In this document: piece after piece, positions 8,928-18,593 of the stretch
Numbering within the stretch: the first letter of the stretch is position 1
Layout of the letters: the number at the start of each line of letters is the position of its first letter
Origin: Candidatus Pseudobacter hemicellulosilyticus
GTDB taxonomy: Bacteria > Bacteroidota > Bacteroidia > Chitinophagales > Chitinophagaceae
DNA length: 64,000 nt
Direction: 5' to 3'
NCBI GenBank assembly: GCA_029202545.1
Contig: CP119311.1
Location: 4,216,001-4,280,000 of the forward strand
Position numbers and translations under genes: made by a program
The notes under the pieces: generated by a model
The model's database searches: none
Seen by the model: only the letters and a program-made list of their open reading frames with translations
Told to the model about the DNA's origin: nothing

Positions 8928-11585
8928 ATGAGGTCTTATATTGGCTTGCTGATTGTACCCTGTTTGCTATTTTCCGTTCTGCTGAGTGCCCAGCCTTCCG
9001 GGCTTCGCTGTGAATACCTGACCGATCCGCTGGGCGTTGACCAGGCCCACCCACGTTTTACCTGGCAATATCCGCAGCCTGCGGGAACCCTGGCTGCGCT
9101 GCCTTACCAGGTGCTGGTGGCCACTGATCCTTCCTTTGCTGAAACGGCCATTGTCTGGCGCTCCGCCCGCACCGCCAGTCCGCTGCTGCCCTATGCCGGC
9201 AAGACCCTGCAGCCATTCACCAGCTATTACTGGAAAGTACTGGTCCGCCAGGCCAATGGTCAGCTGCTGTCCTCGGCAGTGGCCCGCTTTGAGACCGGAC
9301 TGCTGCAACAGGACCAATGGGTAGGACAATGGATCAGTGATAACAGGGATATCCATCAAAAGGAAGCGGCCTGCTTCCGCAAGGCTTTCACGCTGCCCCG
9401 CAAAATACGTTCGGCCCGGGTATATATCAGTTCAGCCGGCCTGCATGAGCTTACCATCAATGGTCAGCGGGTAGGGGATCATTTCCTGGACCCCATTTAC
9501 ACCCGCTTTGACAGACGCCTTTTATATGTAACCCATGATGTCACCCGCCTTTTGCAGAGCGGTGATAATGCCATTGGCGTGCTGCTGGGCAACGGCTGGT
9601 ACAATCATCAGTCTACCGCCGTATGGGATTTTCATAAAGCACCCTGGCGTGCGCGGCCTGCTTTCTGCCTGGACCTCCGCATCACCTATGAGGATGGGAC
9701 CACTGAAGTGATAGGGACCGACAGGAGCTGGACCAACCAGCTCAGCGCCGTTACTTTTAATAGTATCTATACCGCCGAACATTATGACGCCCGCCGGGAA
9801 CAGCCGGGCTGGGACCTGGCCGGATTCAAAGGATCGGGCTGGCAAAACAGCATTTTCCGCAGTATGCCGGCCCCCCGCATCGTGTCCCAGCAGCTGGAAC
9901 CTATCCGCAAGACGGAGACCCTGCACCCTGTCAGTCTCTCAAAGCTCAATGATACCACCTGGATATACGACCTGGGTAAGAACAGTTCCGGTATTACGAA
10001 GATCAGCCTGCACGGACCTGCTGGTACCGTGGTGAGGCTGCGCCATACCGAGCTGATGGGCAAGGATGGGCATACAGATATGTCCAATATTGACGTGCAT
10101 TATCGCCCCACGGATAATACTGATCCTTTCCAGACCGATATTATCACCCTCAGTGGTAAAGGAGAAGAAAGTTTTTCGCCCCGCTTCAACTACAAAGGAT
10201 TTCAGTATGTGGAAGTGACCAGCAGTGTGCCGCTGCAGCTGACCAAAGAAAGCCTGGTAGGTTATTTTGTGCATAGTGATGTGCCGGTTGCCGGCAGGAT
10301 CCATTCCTCCGACAGCCTGCTCAATAAATTATGGGCCGCCGCCAACCGGGCGTACCTGTCTAACCTGATGGGATACCCGACAGATTGTCCGCAGCGGGAA
10401 AAGAATGGCTGGACCGGCGATGCACATATTGCCCTGGAGACTGGCCTCTATAATTTTGACGGGATCACAGTCTATGAAAAATGGCTGGCGGATCACCGCG
10501 ATGAACAGCAGCCCAATGGCACCCTGCCTTCCATCATCCCCACTGATGGCTGGGGCTATGAATGGGGCAACGGGCCGGACTGGACCAGCACCATTGCCAT
10601 CATCCCCTGGAATATTTACCTGTTCTATGGAGATACCAGCCTGCTTTCCGCCTGTTACGATAATATAAAACGCTATGTGGACCGGATCACACGTACCGCT
10701 CCCCATGGATTAACAGATTGGGGGCTGGGCGACTGGGTGCCTGTGCGTTCCCGCACACCAGTAGAATTCACCTCTACCATCTATTATTATGTAGATGCCA
10801 GCATCCTGGCCAAAGCCGCCATACTGCTGGGTAAGAAGGGGGATGCCGTTCACTACAAAGCACTCACGGAAAAGATAAAAACCGCTTTCAACCAGAAATA
10901 CCTCAAAGCCGGGGAAGCTACTTACAGCAACAGCTACCAGACCGAACTCAGTGCTGCCCTGCACTGGGGGCTGGCGCCTGATAGCCTCCGGGAAAAAATT
11001 GCCGCTACCCTGGCTGCCAGGGTGCGGGAGAACGGCAATGCGCTGGATGTAGGGCTGCTGGGTACACGCACTATCCTGGAAGCCCTCAGCAGTAATGGTC
11101 ACGGCCAGCTGGCCTATGCCCTGGCTACCCGCAAAACTTTTCCTTCCTGGGGCTGGTGGATCCAGAATGGCGCCACCACATTACTGGAGAACTGGGACCT
11201 GAACGCTACCAATGACCGGTCCATGAACCATATCATGTTTGGCGCTGTCGGCGGCTGGTTGTACAGTGGGCTGGCGGGCATCCGCCCGGATGAGCAGGCG
11301 CCTGGATTCAAAAAAGTGATCCTGGAACCTTTATTCCCCGATAGCCTGGCTGCTTTTGAAGCGGCCCATAACGGCCCTTACGGACCTATTAAAACGTCCT
11401 GGAAAAGAGAGAACGGCCAGATCCGTTACCAGGTCAGCATTCCCTATGGATCTTCAGCACAGCTGACCCTGAAAGAGACAGCCGCTGCTGCCCGCTGGAA
11501 AGATAGCAGGGTGCAACGGCTGCCTTCAAAAAAAGGAACGATCGTATATGCGCTGCCCGCAGGCAGCTATGAGATTATTTTTTAA
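8928..11585 (+). CDS. Alpha-L-rhamnosidase, GH78
   Basis: This 885-aa secreted enzyme removes terminal alpha-L-rhamnose from plant or bacterial glycans and glycosides. The signal peptide is MRSYIGLLIVPCLLFSVLLSA. The N-terminal beta domains typical of bacterial rhamnosidases begin at LRCEYLTDPLGVD. The (alpha/alpha)6 catalytic domain carries the hallmark DCPQREKNGWTGDAH near residue 485, with the acidic residues used in catalysis, and GATTLLENWD later. Length and order fit the family. It is not next to a SusCD pair. Its 3' end overlaps the convergent small T9SS gene by 11 nt. Confidence 0.95.
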   Translation: MRSYIGLLIVPCLLFSVLLSAQPSGLRCEYLTDPLGVDQAHPRFTWQYPQPAGTLAALPYQVLVATDPSFAETAIVWRSARTASPLLPYAGKTLQPFTSYYWKVLVRQANGQLLSSAVARFETGLLQQDQWVGQWISDNRDIHQKEAACFRKAFTLPRKIRSARVYISSAGLHELTINGQRVGDHFLDPIYTRFDRRLLYVTHDVTRLLQSGDNAIGVLLGNGWYNHQSTAVWDFHKAPWRARPAFCLDLRITYEDGTTEVIGTDRSWTNQLSAVTFNSIYTAEHYDARREQPGWDLAGFKGSGWQNSIFRSMPAPRIVSQQLEPIRKTETLHPVSLSKLNDTTWIYDLGKNSSGITKISLHGPAGTVVRLRHTELMGKDGHTDMSNIDVHYRPTDNTDPFQTDIITLSGKGEESFSPRFNYKGFQYVEVTSSVPLQLTKESLVGYFVHSDVPVAGRIHSSDSLLNKLWAAANRAYLSNLMGYPTDCPQREKNGWTGDAHIALETGLYNFDGITVYEKWLADHRDEQQPNGTLPSIIPTDGWGYEWGNGPDWTSTIAIIPWNIYLFYGDTSLLSACYDNIKRYVDRITRTAPHGLTDWGLGDWVPVRSRTPVEFTSTIYYYVDASILAKAAILLGKKGDAVHYKALTEKIKTAFNQKYLKAGEATYSNSYQTELSAALHWGLAPDSLREKIAATLAARVRENGNALDVGLLGTRTILEALSSNGHGQLAYALATRKTFPSWGWWIQNGATTLLENWDLNATNDRSMNHIMFGAVGGWLYSGLAGIRPDEQAPGFKKVILEPLFPDSLAAFEAAHNGPYGPIKTSWKRENGQIRYQVSIPYGSSAQLTLKETAAAARWKDSRVQRLPSKKGTIVYALPAGSYEIIF

Positions 11586-12198
11586 CCACCACCAGGTTAT
11601 ACCCTGTTCTTGCACCGGATGGACTGGTGACCTCCAGTGCATAACTGCCGGCAATTACGCGATAGCTTAAAGGGAACTGGTGCGTGATGGTCCCGCCCTG
11701 GTGCAGGATCGTTCGCAGTTCCAGGCCCTGGCCGGCATGGTTGAACAAACGGATCCGGTAATTACCAGCTTCCATATTATTGAACTGCAGGTTAACAGAA
11801 CCTGTGTTCACCGGGTTGGGGTAGATGCGCAGTCCATTCTTCAATGGGCCGGCATCCATCCTGACCGCTGTGCTGGTAACGGATGTTCCATTGCTATATA
11901 CTTCAGTGATGCGGTAATAATTAGTGCCTTCCGCGGGCCTGGTATCTATCCATTCATAATTGACGGCGTCCGTAGGATGACCGCCAGCCTTTACAACCGC
12001 CATCCTGGTATAATTGATCCCATCTGCGGACCTTTCAATATTGAACTGGCTGGTATTGCGCTGGTTTTCTGCTGTCCAGGCTACCTGCATGCCCTGCTGA
12101 TGTGGGGCCACCCGGATACTCCGGTTGTCTACAGGAGGTATGGCGGCGCTTGCTGCAAGCGGGCCAAGCAATAGAAGAAAATATATAATTGATCTCAT
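11575..12198 (-). CDS. Small secreted protein consisting mainly of a T9SS sorting domain
   Basis: The 207-aa product has a signal peptide (MRSIIYFLLLLGPLAASA). An FN3-like segment (VAWTAENQRNTSQFNIERSA) leads directly to a T9SS C-terminal domain (LRIYPNPVNTGSVNLQF to VVVKK). There is no separate functional cargo. It aligns along its length with the last ~180 residues of the large T9SS protein at 5908-8649, sharing NTxQFxIERS, MEAGNYR and GxxTHQxPL. It looks like a free-standing copy of that tail, formed by duplication or by loss of an N-terminal cargo. Its stop codon lies inside the end of the convergent rhamnosidase gene. Confidence 0.8.
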   Translation of the reverse strand: MRSIIYFLLLLGPLAASAAIPPVDNRSIRVAPHQQGMQVAWTAENQRNTSQFNIERSADGINYTRMAVVKAGGHPTDAVNYEWIDTRPAEGTNYYRITEVYSNGTSVTSTAVRMDAGPLKNGLRIYPNPVNTGSVNLQFNNMEAGNYRIRLFNHAGQGLELRTILHQGGTITHQFPLSYRVIAGSYALEVTSPSGARTGYNLVVVKK

Positions 12199-12358
12199 GA
12201 CTGCTGATTTAGGTGAACAATAGGGCAGTCAGCAATGGTTTCTATTGTAACCGGCAAAAAAAATATGCCTGCATTTTCTCCGGCAGCAGGTGTGTAAACA
12301 ATTCTTCAATGGGGAAGGGCATATGCTTTTATGGGTATGTATGCCATTATAAAAGAAA

Positions 12359-12991
12359 ATGGTTTGTAGTAACTTGTCGCCCATTTCATTCAATAAATTA
12401 TCCACGTTGACCCATACCTCACTGACTGGTCTGCTCCGGGAGCAGACCAAAGCGGAGCATGCCCTGCTGGAAAAGAAACTGGTGCTCCGGATCAAAAAGA
12501 TCAATTCTGTTGCTCAGTACCAGGACCTGCTGGCCCTGTTCTACGGCTATTACCGGACGCTGGAAACAGCGCTCCAGCCCTGGCTTACGGCCGATCGTAT
12601 CCCTGATACAGCGGAAAGGCGTAAGTCCGCTTCGCTGTTGCAGGATATCAGGGAGCTGGGTGGCGAAATACCAGCCCTGCCACCTGCAGTAATACCCGCT
12701 ATCAACAGTTATCCTGAAGCGCTGGGCGCGGCCTATGTGCTGGAAGGATCCACCTTAGGCGGAATGGTAATTGCAAAAATGATCAGCCAGCAGGTAAGGG
12801 ACCTGCCGGAAGGGAAAGGCTTTGCTTTCTTCGCCTGTTACGGCAATAAAACCGCAGAAATGTGGAATATATTCCGCAATTACCTGGATGGCATCCACTC
12901 CGTAACAGAACAGCAGGAAGCCCTTGAGGCAGCCAGGAACACATTCTTAACATTCAGTGATTGGGTAGAACAATATGAGCCAGTTTTCTAA
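12359..12991 (+). CDS. Biliverdin-producing heme oxygenase
   Basis: The enzyme opens heme to biliverdin, the chromophore of bacterial phytochromes. The 210-aa all-helical protein has the proximal-ligand motif REQTKAEHALLEKKL (His34) and the distal-helix signature YVLEGSTLGGMVIAKMI. ATG 12359 is used; a TTG at 12407 (MTHTSLTGLLREQT) is a credible alternative that fits the family length better. The last 17 nt overlap the phytochrome gene in another frame, so the two are almost certainly translated from one mRNA. The context fixes the role as chromophore supply. Confidence 0.9.
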   Translation: MVCSNLSPISFNKLSTLTHTSLTGLLREQTKAEHALLEKKLVLRIKKINSVAQYQDLLALFYGYYRTLETALQPWLTADRIPDTAERRKSASLLQDIRELGGEIPALPPAVIPAINSYPEALGAAYVLEGSTLGGMVIAKMISQQVRDLPEGKGFAFFACYGNKTAEMWNIFRNYLDGIHSVTEQQEALEAARNTFLTFSDWVEQYEPVF

Positions 12992-14492
12992 ATACGATTC
13001 AGAGTTCTGCGGGAATATCCCCATACATATCATTAATGCCATCCAGGAATACGGCGTATTGCTGGTACTGGACAAACAGGAATTGCTCATCCGGCAGCTG
13101 AGTGAAAATGCCGGTGATTTTTTCAGCAGTGGTTTCCGCGACCTGCCAGGCCGGCCGGTAAGTGAGCTGATTGCTGACGGGGACTATGCGGAGTTGCAGG
13201 AACTGGTGGCAAAAGGGGAGCCGGTAAGATTGGCCAGGGTATGGAATTTCAGCGGCCGCTATCACCAGCTGGTGCTGCATATACAGGAGCAGCTGGTCCT
13301 GCTGGAAATTGAAACAGCCCCCAATCCGGAAAGCCCGGAAAGTTTTACGGAACTGTACCAGATCATCCGTACCTCTATTAACCGCATTGAAGCTGCCGGT
13401 ACAGAAGTGGAAGTATGCAGGGTGGCAGCCGACGAGATCAAACGTATCAGTGGATTTGATAAGGTCATGATCTATGCCTTCGATAAGGACTGGAACGGGA
13501 ACGTGATGGCCGAAGCTATGGAGCCCGATATGGAATCCTATATAGGCTTTACCTTTCCCGCTTCTGATATCCCCAAACCGGCGCGGGACCTTTACCTGCG
13601 CAATCCCTACCGGTTCATCCCCGATAAGGACTTTAAGCCGGTAAAACTTTACCCTGTAATCAACCCGGTCTCCGGTTCTTTCCTGGATATGTCTGATTGT
13701 AACCTGCGAGCGGTGGCCGCAGTACATGTAGAATACCTGAAAAATATGCGTGTGCAGGCGTCTATGTCTGTCCGGCTGATCAGGGATGAAGCCCTCTGGG
13801 GGCTGATAGCCTGTCATCATAAAACGGCCCGCAGGATAGATGGTCAGCTCTGCACCATCCTGGAATTGCTGTCCACCATTATTTCTTCCCGGCTCAACCT
13901 GCTGTATCACCAGCACCTGCGTAACCTGTCTACCCGGCTCAACAGCAGCTATACGGAACTGATAGAAGATATTTACCAGCGGGACGACCTGATACAGGGC
14001 CTGCTGGAAAAGCAGGGCGGTATCCTGGAACTGCTGGACTCACAGGGCGTGGTGATCACCTGGCGCAACAGGACCTGGAAAGAAGGGGATACCCCGGATG
14101 CCGGCGACCTGGAAGACCTGCTGCTCTGGCTAAACCTGAAGCAGCTGCGGAAAGTTTATTATACAGATCACCTGGCCGGTGAATATGAGATGCCTGCTGC
14201 ATTGCAGGAAAAGATCAGTGGAATACTGGTGATCCCCATCAACGTGGCGCAGGATGAATATATTTTCCTGTTCCGCAGGGAACTGATCAAGACCACCAAC
14301 TGGGGCGGTAACCCCGCTGAGCGCATCTTCTTTGAAGCGGACAGCCAGATCTACCATCCCCGTCATTCCTTTAAGCTTTGGCAGGAGATCATCAAGGGTT
14401 ATTCAAAACCCTGGCAGGCGGAAGAGATAATGACCGCAGAGAACCTGCGCAGTTTCATCTTTGAATTTTTAACCCCACAGGCACAGTCCTAA
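12975..14492 (+). CDS. Bacteriophytochrome photosensory core without output domain
   Basis: This 505-aa red/far-red photoreceptor has only the PAS-GAF-PHY core. The N-terminal Cys12 in FCGNIPIHIINAIQEYG is placed like the biliverdin-attaching cysteine of bacteriophytochromes. The GAF domain has FPASDIPKPARDLY and the classic stretch LRAVAAVHVEYLKN ending in LWGLIACHH. The PHY tongue motif PRHSF is near the C-terminus. The protein stops just after PHY, so it lacks the histidine kinase or GGDEF output usually fused here. A kinase gene follows 10 nt downstream and presumably receives the signal in trans, which is inference. Confidence 0.93.
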   Translation: MSQFSKYDSEFCGNIPIHIINAIQEYGVLLVLDKQELLIRQLSENAGDFFSSGFRDLPGRPVSELIADGDYAELQELVAKGEPVRLARVWNFSGRYHQLVLHIQEQLVLLEIETAPNPESPESFTELYQIIRTSINRIEAAGTEVEVCRVAADEIKRISGFDKVMIYAFDKDWNGNVMAEAMEPDMESYIGFTFPASDIPKPARDLYLRNPYRFIPDKDFKPVKLYPVINPVSGSFLDMSDCNLRAVAAVHVEYLKNMRVQASMSVRLIRDEALWGLIACHHKTARRIDGQLCTILELLSTIISSRLNLLYHQHLRNLSTRLNSSYTELIEDIYQRDDLIQGLLEKQGGILELLDSQGVVITWRNRTWKEGDTPDAGDLEDLLLWLNLKQLRKVYYTDHLAGEYEMPAALQEKISGILVIPINVAQDEYIFLFRRELIKTTNWGGNPAERIFFEADSQIYHPRHSFKLWQEIIKGYSKPWQAEEIMTAENLRSFIFEFLTPQAQS

Positions 14493-14502
14493 TACAATTT
14501 AT

Positions 14503-17500
14503 ATGCAGGGAGCACGGAAACATTTCGTGGTAATGCTGGGAGCATCGGCCGGAGGCCTGGAAGCCATCCAGGAATTCTTTGACCATATGCCTACCTGTGA
14601 TAATATGTCGTTCGTGATCATCCAGCATTTATCGCCCGACTATAAAAGTCTCCTGGTGGAACTGGTAGGCCGCCGTACCCGCATGAAGGTGGTGGAAGCG
14701 GCCCAGCACATGCCCATGCGCCGGAACTGCATTTACGTGATCCCTAACAACAAGCTGATCCGGCTGGAGCGCAACAAGCTGCAGCTATCGGAGAAAGTAC
14801 ACGATAAACTGCCCAATAACGCTATTGATGTATTCCTGCATTCTCTGGCGGCCGACCGGAAAAAACAGGCTATTGCCGTGATCCTTTCCGGCACCGGCAC
14901 GGATGGTACCAAAGGCATCGGCTCCATCAAGGAAGAAGGCGGTCTGGTCATGGTCCAGGACCCATCCACGGCCCGCTTTGACGGTATGCCCAATACCGCC
15001 ATCGCCTCCGGCTTTGCGGATGTGGTGGACAGTCCCGCCGGACTGGCCAATGCCGTAGTGCAGGCTACCCAGGAAGCCGATGGCGGGCAGGAGATCAATG
15101 AGCCGGACGACCAGCTCCTTAGCCGGATCTTTGAACTGATCCGCCAGCATTCAGGGCAGAATTTTCACTACTATAAAACGCCCACCATCCTGCGGCGCAT
15201 CCATAAAAAGATGTTCCAGCTGAATTTCAAAGAGCCGCAGGAATATGTTCAATACCTGGAATCCCATCCGGAAGAATGCCAGCAGCTGGCCCAGGAATTC
15301 CTGATCAATGTGACCCGCTTCTTCCGGGATGCGGATGCTTTCCAGATCATCCGGGAGCAGGTGATCCCATCGCTGCTGGAAGGCAAGGCTGATGGCGAAC
15401 AACTGAAAGTATGGGTGGCGGCCTGCAGCACCGGCGAGGAAGCCTATTCCATTGCCATCTGCCTGGATGAAGCCCAGGAGCGCACCGGCAAACGTGTGGA
15501 TGTAAAGATCTTTGCCTCCGATATTGACGCTTCCAACCTGGATATTGCTTCAGTAGGCCTGTACGCAAAAGATATAGAACAGGATGTGCCGGCCCCCCTG
15601 CTGGAAAAATATTTCACCCGCAAAAGCAAGGGCTACCAGATTGTGCAGCGTATCCGCAAGCAGATCGTATTTGCCCGCCATGATATCAGCCATGATCCGC
15701 CTTTTATCCGGAACGACCTGGTCTGTTGCCGGAATATGCTGATCTACATGAACAGTATCCTCCAGGAACGGATCTATTCCATCCTGCAGTTCTCCACTAT
15801 GCGGTATGGCTATCTTTTCCTGGGACCCAGTGAAAATCCGCCTTTCGGGAAAAATGCGGCCATCCAGCAGCTGAGCCTCAAATGGAAGATCTTCCGTAAG
15901 CTGGCTGATACCAAACACCGCATTGCCTTCAATGATCCCGCACCTGTTACTGCACGTTCAGGCCGGGACGGCACGCTGCCTGTGGCCGACAGGAGCTTTG
16001 AATCCAAACTGCAGAAAGAACTCTGGACGGACCTGCGCCAGGCCCTCACTGATGACATGGGCATGGTAGCGTTTTATATAGACCGCAATTTTGAAGTACA
16101 CCAGACCCTGGGCAATTATGAAAGCCTGCTTTCCCTGCCCAAGAAAACGCTGACGCTGAACCTGGTGCGGATGCTGCCGCAGGACCTGGCCATGGTGCTC
16201 AACCGGGAAGTGCGTAAAGCCTGGAAGGCGGAAGCCGTGGTCAGCGTGGACAGTATTGTATTTGGCAGGAAAGAAGAGCCACGGGCCGTACATGCGCTCA
16301 TCAAACCACCGGCGGCAGCCAGCCCGCATGACCATACGCTGGTGATGCTGACGCGGGCCCAGGTGCCTGCTATGGAGAACGGTCATCAGTTGTCCGCAGC
16401 ACCTGCCGGCCAGCCGGATATGGCCAACCTGGATTATGTCAGCAACCTGGAATCAGAACTGGCGGAAACCCGCAGCAGCCTTAACCTGGCGGTGGAAGAC
16501 CTGGAAACCGCCAATGAAGAACTGCAAAGCTCCAATGAGGAACTGCTGTCTTCCAATGAAGAACTGCAAAGTTCCAATGAAGAGCTGCAATCCCTCAACG
16601 AGGAACTGTATACCCTCAATACTGAGCACCAGCAGAAGATCCGTGAGCTGGTGGAACTGAATGACGACCTCAACAACTATTTCCGGAGTACGGAGATAGC
16701 CCAGATATTCCTGGATGTACAGCTGCGTATCCGGAAATTCAACCCGGCTTCCACGCAGATCATCAACTTCATTGAAACCGACCTGGGCCGGCCTATGGCG
16801 CATATTTCCGGGAACCTGAAATATGAACGGCTGATGCAGGATATCCATGAGGTGCAGCATAGCCGCCAGCAGATAGAAAAAGAAGTGGAACTGGACAAGG
16901 GCCGTAATTTCCTTTTGCGCATCATGCCCTATATTACCCGCGAAGGGAAATATGCGGGCATTATCATCACCTTTGTGGACATTACCACCATCACCAATCT
17001 CAACAATATTATCCGGAGCGTTTTCAATGCTACGTCCAGCGCCATCTTTGCTTTGCGCGCTATATCGGATCCACCGGGTACTATAACCGATTTTTTTGTG
17101 CAGGCCGCCAATGCCAGGGCAGAAGAATTATTTGGCGAACCAGGCAAGTCCATGACCGGCAAAAAGCTGAAAGAAGAGATCCCCCTGCTGGCCGGCAATG
17201 AATTGTTCCGCGATTACCTCTCGGTAGTACAGGACAATGCCATCCTGCACCGGGATGCCTATTTCAATAGCAGGGATGAATGGTTTGAGCTGACAGCTGT
17301 TAAAATGCCGGAAGGACTGGTAGTCACCTTCACCAATATTACTGATAAGCGAAAATCGGTGGAGAAGATCCGCCGCAGCTATAGCGAGCTGAATGAAGCC
17401 AAGGAGAACCTGAAAAGATTGAATACGGAACTGGAAGACAAAGTAAAGGAAAGGACCCGTGAGCTTTCCTTCAGTGAAGAGCGGTTCCGCCTGGTGGCGC

Positions 17501-18570
17501 AGGCCACCAATGATGCGCTCTGGGACTGGGACCTCACCCGCGACAAGGTATGGCGCAGTGATTCCTTCCAGAAACTGTTTGGCTACCCGCAGACAGACAT
17601 GTCCCGCCAGGAAATGCTGGGTTATGTACATAAGGACGATCGCCAGGCTATGGACCGCAGCCTGCATAGCGCTATACACGATAACCATAACCAGTGGAGC
17701 CGGGAATACCGGTTCCGGAAAGCCGATGGCCAGTACGCCTATGTACTGGACAGAGGGTATATCCTCCGGAATGAGTTTGGCGTGCCTTACCGGATGCTGG
17801 GCTCTATGCTGGACCTGTCGGACCTGCACCACCTGGAAGAAATTAACCAGGCGCTGGAATCCAGTAACCATGACCTGCAGCTCTTTGCTTCCGTGGCTTC
17901 CCATGATCTCCAGGAACCCCTGCGTAAGATCCATATGTTCAGTAAAATGGTCAAGGACCGGCATACGGATACGTTGCCTGGGGATACCCTGCTGCTGCTG
18001 GATAAAGTGATGCATTCCGCTGTCCGCATGAAAGCGCTGGTGACCAATATCCTGCATTTCTCCAAGCTCTCCGCCAATTCAGGCAGCGTGGAGAAAACAG
18101 ACCTGGAGCAGGTGATCCGGGATGTGGTGGAGGATTTTGAGCTTACTATCCGCGAGAAAAAAGCTGAGATCATCACCGGCGATATCCCGCACCTGCTGGT
18201 CAACCGTTCCTATATCCAGCAGGTATTCCAGAACCTGATCAGCAATGCCCTGAAGTTTAGCCGGAAAGATATTCCGCCCCGGATCAGCATTACCGCCTGG
18301 AAAGTAGGGGAGCGCGCTTTCGATGCGCCACGGGATGAAAAAGGAAAATGGTGCCGGATAGAAGTGCGGGATAACGGGATCGGTTTTGAAGAGCAGTACA
18401 GGAGTCGTATCTTCGACCTGTTCCAGCGGTTAAATTCCAAAGACAAATATGAGGGTACAGGTATCGGGCTCGCGATCGTTAAAAAGATCATCGAGAAACA
18501 CAATGGTATTATCACAGCAGATAGCCATGAAGACTCCGGCGCCCTTTTTGTAATGGTGTTGCCCGCCTGA
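14503..18570 (+). CDS. CheB-CheR-PAS hybrid sensor histidine kinase
   Basis: This is a 1355-aa fusion. Residues ~5-190 form a CheB methylesterase domain with its triad visible (Ser15 in GASAGG, His42 in QHLSPDY, Asp134 in GTGTDGT). Residues ~205-470 form a CheR SAM-dependent methyltransferase (WVAACSTGEEAYS; CRNMLIYM). A Glu/Leu-rich coiled coil of five heptads spans ~673-707, followed by several PAS domains (~725-1110). Then come HisKA with phospho-acceptor His1134 in ASHDLQEPLRK, and HATPase_c with N box (NLISNALKF), DNGIGF and GTGIGLAI. All catalytic residues appear intact. No CheA, CheW or receptor gene is nearby, so classical chemotaxis is unlikely. The gene sits between the phytochrome and a receiver gene. 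Confidence 0.95.
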   Translation: MQGARKHFVVMLGASAGGLEAIQEFFDHMPTCDNMSFVIIQHLSPDYKSLLVELVGRRTRMKVVEAAQHMPMRRNCIYVIPNNKLIRLERNKLQLSEKVHDKLPNNAIDVFLHSLAADRKKQAIAVILSGTGTDGTKGIGSIKEEGGLVMVQDPSTARFDGMPNTAIASGFADVVDSPAGLANAVVQATQEADGGQEINEPDDQLLSRIFELIRQHSGQNFHYYKTPTILRRIHKKMFQLNFKEPQEYVQYLESHPEECQQLAQEFLINVTRFFRDADAFQIIREQVIPSLLEGKADGEQLKVWVAACSTGEEAYSIAICLDEAQERTGKRVDVKIFASDIDASNLDIASVGLYAKDIEQDVPAPLLEKYFTRKSKGYQIVQRIRKQIVFARHDISHDPPFIRNDLVCCRNMLIYMNSILQERIYSILQFSTMRYGYLFLGPSENPPFGKNAAIQQLSLKWKIFRKLADTKHRIAFNDPAPVTARSGRDGTLPVADRSFESKLQKELWTDLRQALTDDMGMVAFYIDRNFEVHQTLGNYESLLSLPKKTLTLNLVRMLPQDLAMVLNREVRKAWKAEAVVSVDSIVFGRKEEPRAVHALIKPPAAASPHDHTLVMLTRAQVPAMENGHQLSAAPAGQPDMANLDYVSNLESELAETRSSLNLAVEDLETANEELQSSNEELLSSNEELQSSNEELQSLNEELYTLNTEHQQKIRELVELNDDLNNYFRSTEIAQIFLDVQLRIRKFNPASTQIINFIETDLGRPMAHISGNLKYERLMQDIHEVQHSRQQIEKEVELDKGRNFLLRIMPYITREGKYAGIIITFVDITTITNLNNIIRSVFNATSSAIFALRAISDPPGTITDFFVQAANARAEELFGEPGKSMTGKKLKEEIPLLAGNELFRDYLSVVQDNAILHRDAYFNSRDEWFELTAVKMPEGLVVTFTNITDKRKSVEKIRRSYSELNEAKENLKRLNTELEDKVKERTRELSFSEERFRLVAQATNDALWDWDLTRDKVWRSDSFQKLFGYPQTDMSRQEMLGYVHKDDRQAMDRSLHSAIHDNHNQWSREYRFRKADGQYAYVLDRGYILRNEFGVPYRMLGSMLDLSDLHHLEEINQALESSNHDLQLFASVASHDLQEPLRKIHMFSKMVKDRHTDTLPGDTLLLLDKVMHSAVRMKALVTNILHFSKLSANSGSVEKTDLEQVIRDVVEDFELTIREKKAEIITGDIPHLLVNRSYIQQVFQNLISNALKFSRKDIPPRISITAWKVGERAFDAPRDEKGKWCRIEVRDNGIGFEEQYRSRIFDLFQRLNSKDKYEGTGIGLAIVKKIIEKHNGIITADSHEDSGALFVMVLPA
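16519..16623 (+). repeat. Five 21-bp tandem coding repeats (coiled-coil heptads)
   Basis: Five in-frame 21-nt units encode ELQSSNE-like heptads (16519, 16540, 16561, 16582, 16603). The first three are nearly identical in DNA, the last two diverge. They form the coiled coil typical of CheB/CheR fusion kinases. Confidence 0.85.
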
Positions 18571-18593
18571 GCAATCTACAATAAACAATAATC

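Noticed and set aside
16519..16623. CRISPR-like or microsatellite array
   Set aside because: The 21-bp units are in-frame heptads of a coiled coil with no spacers.
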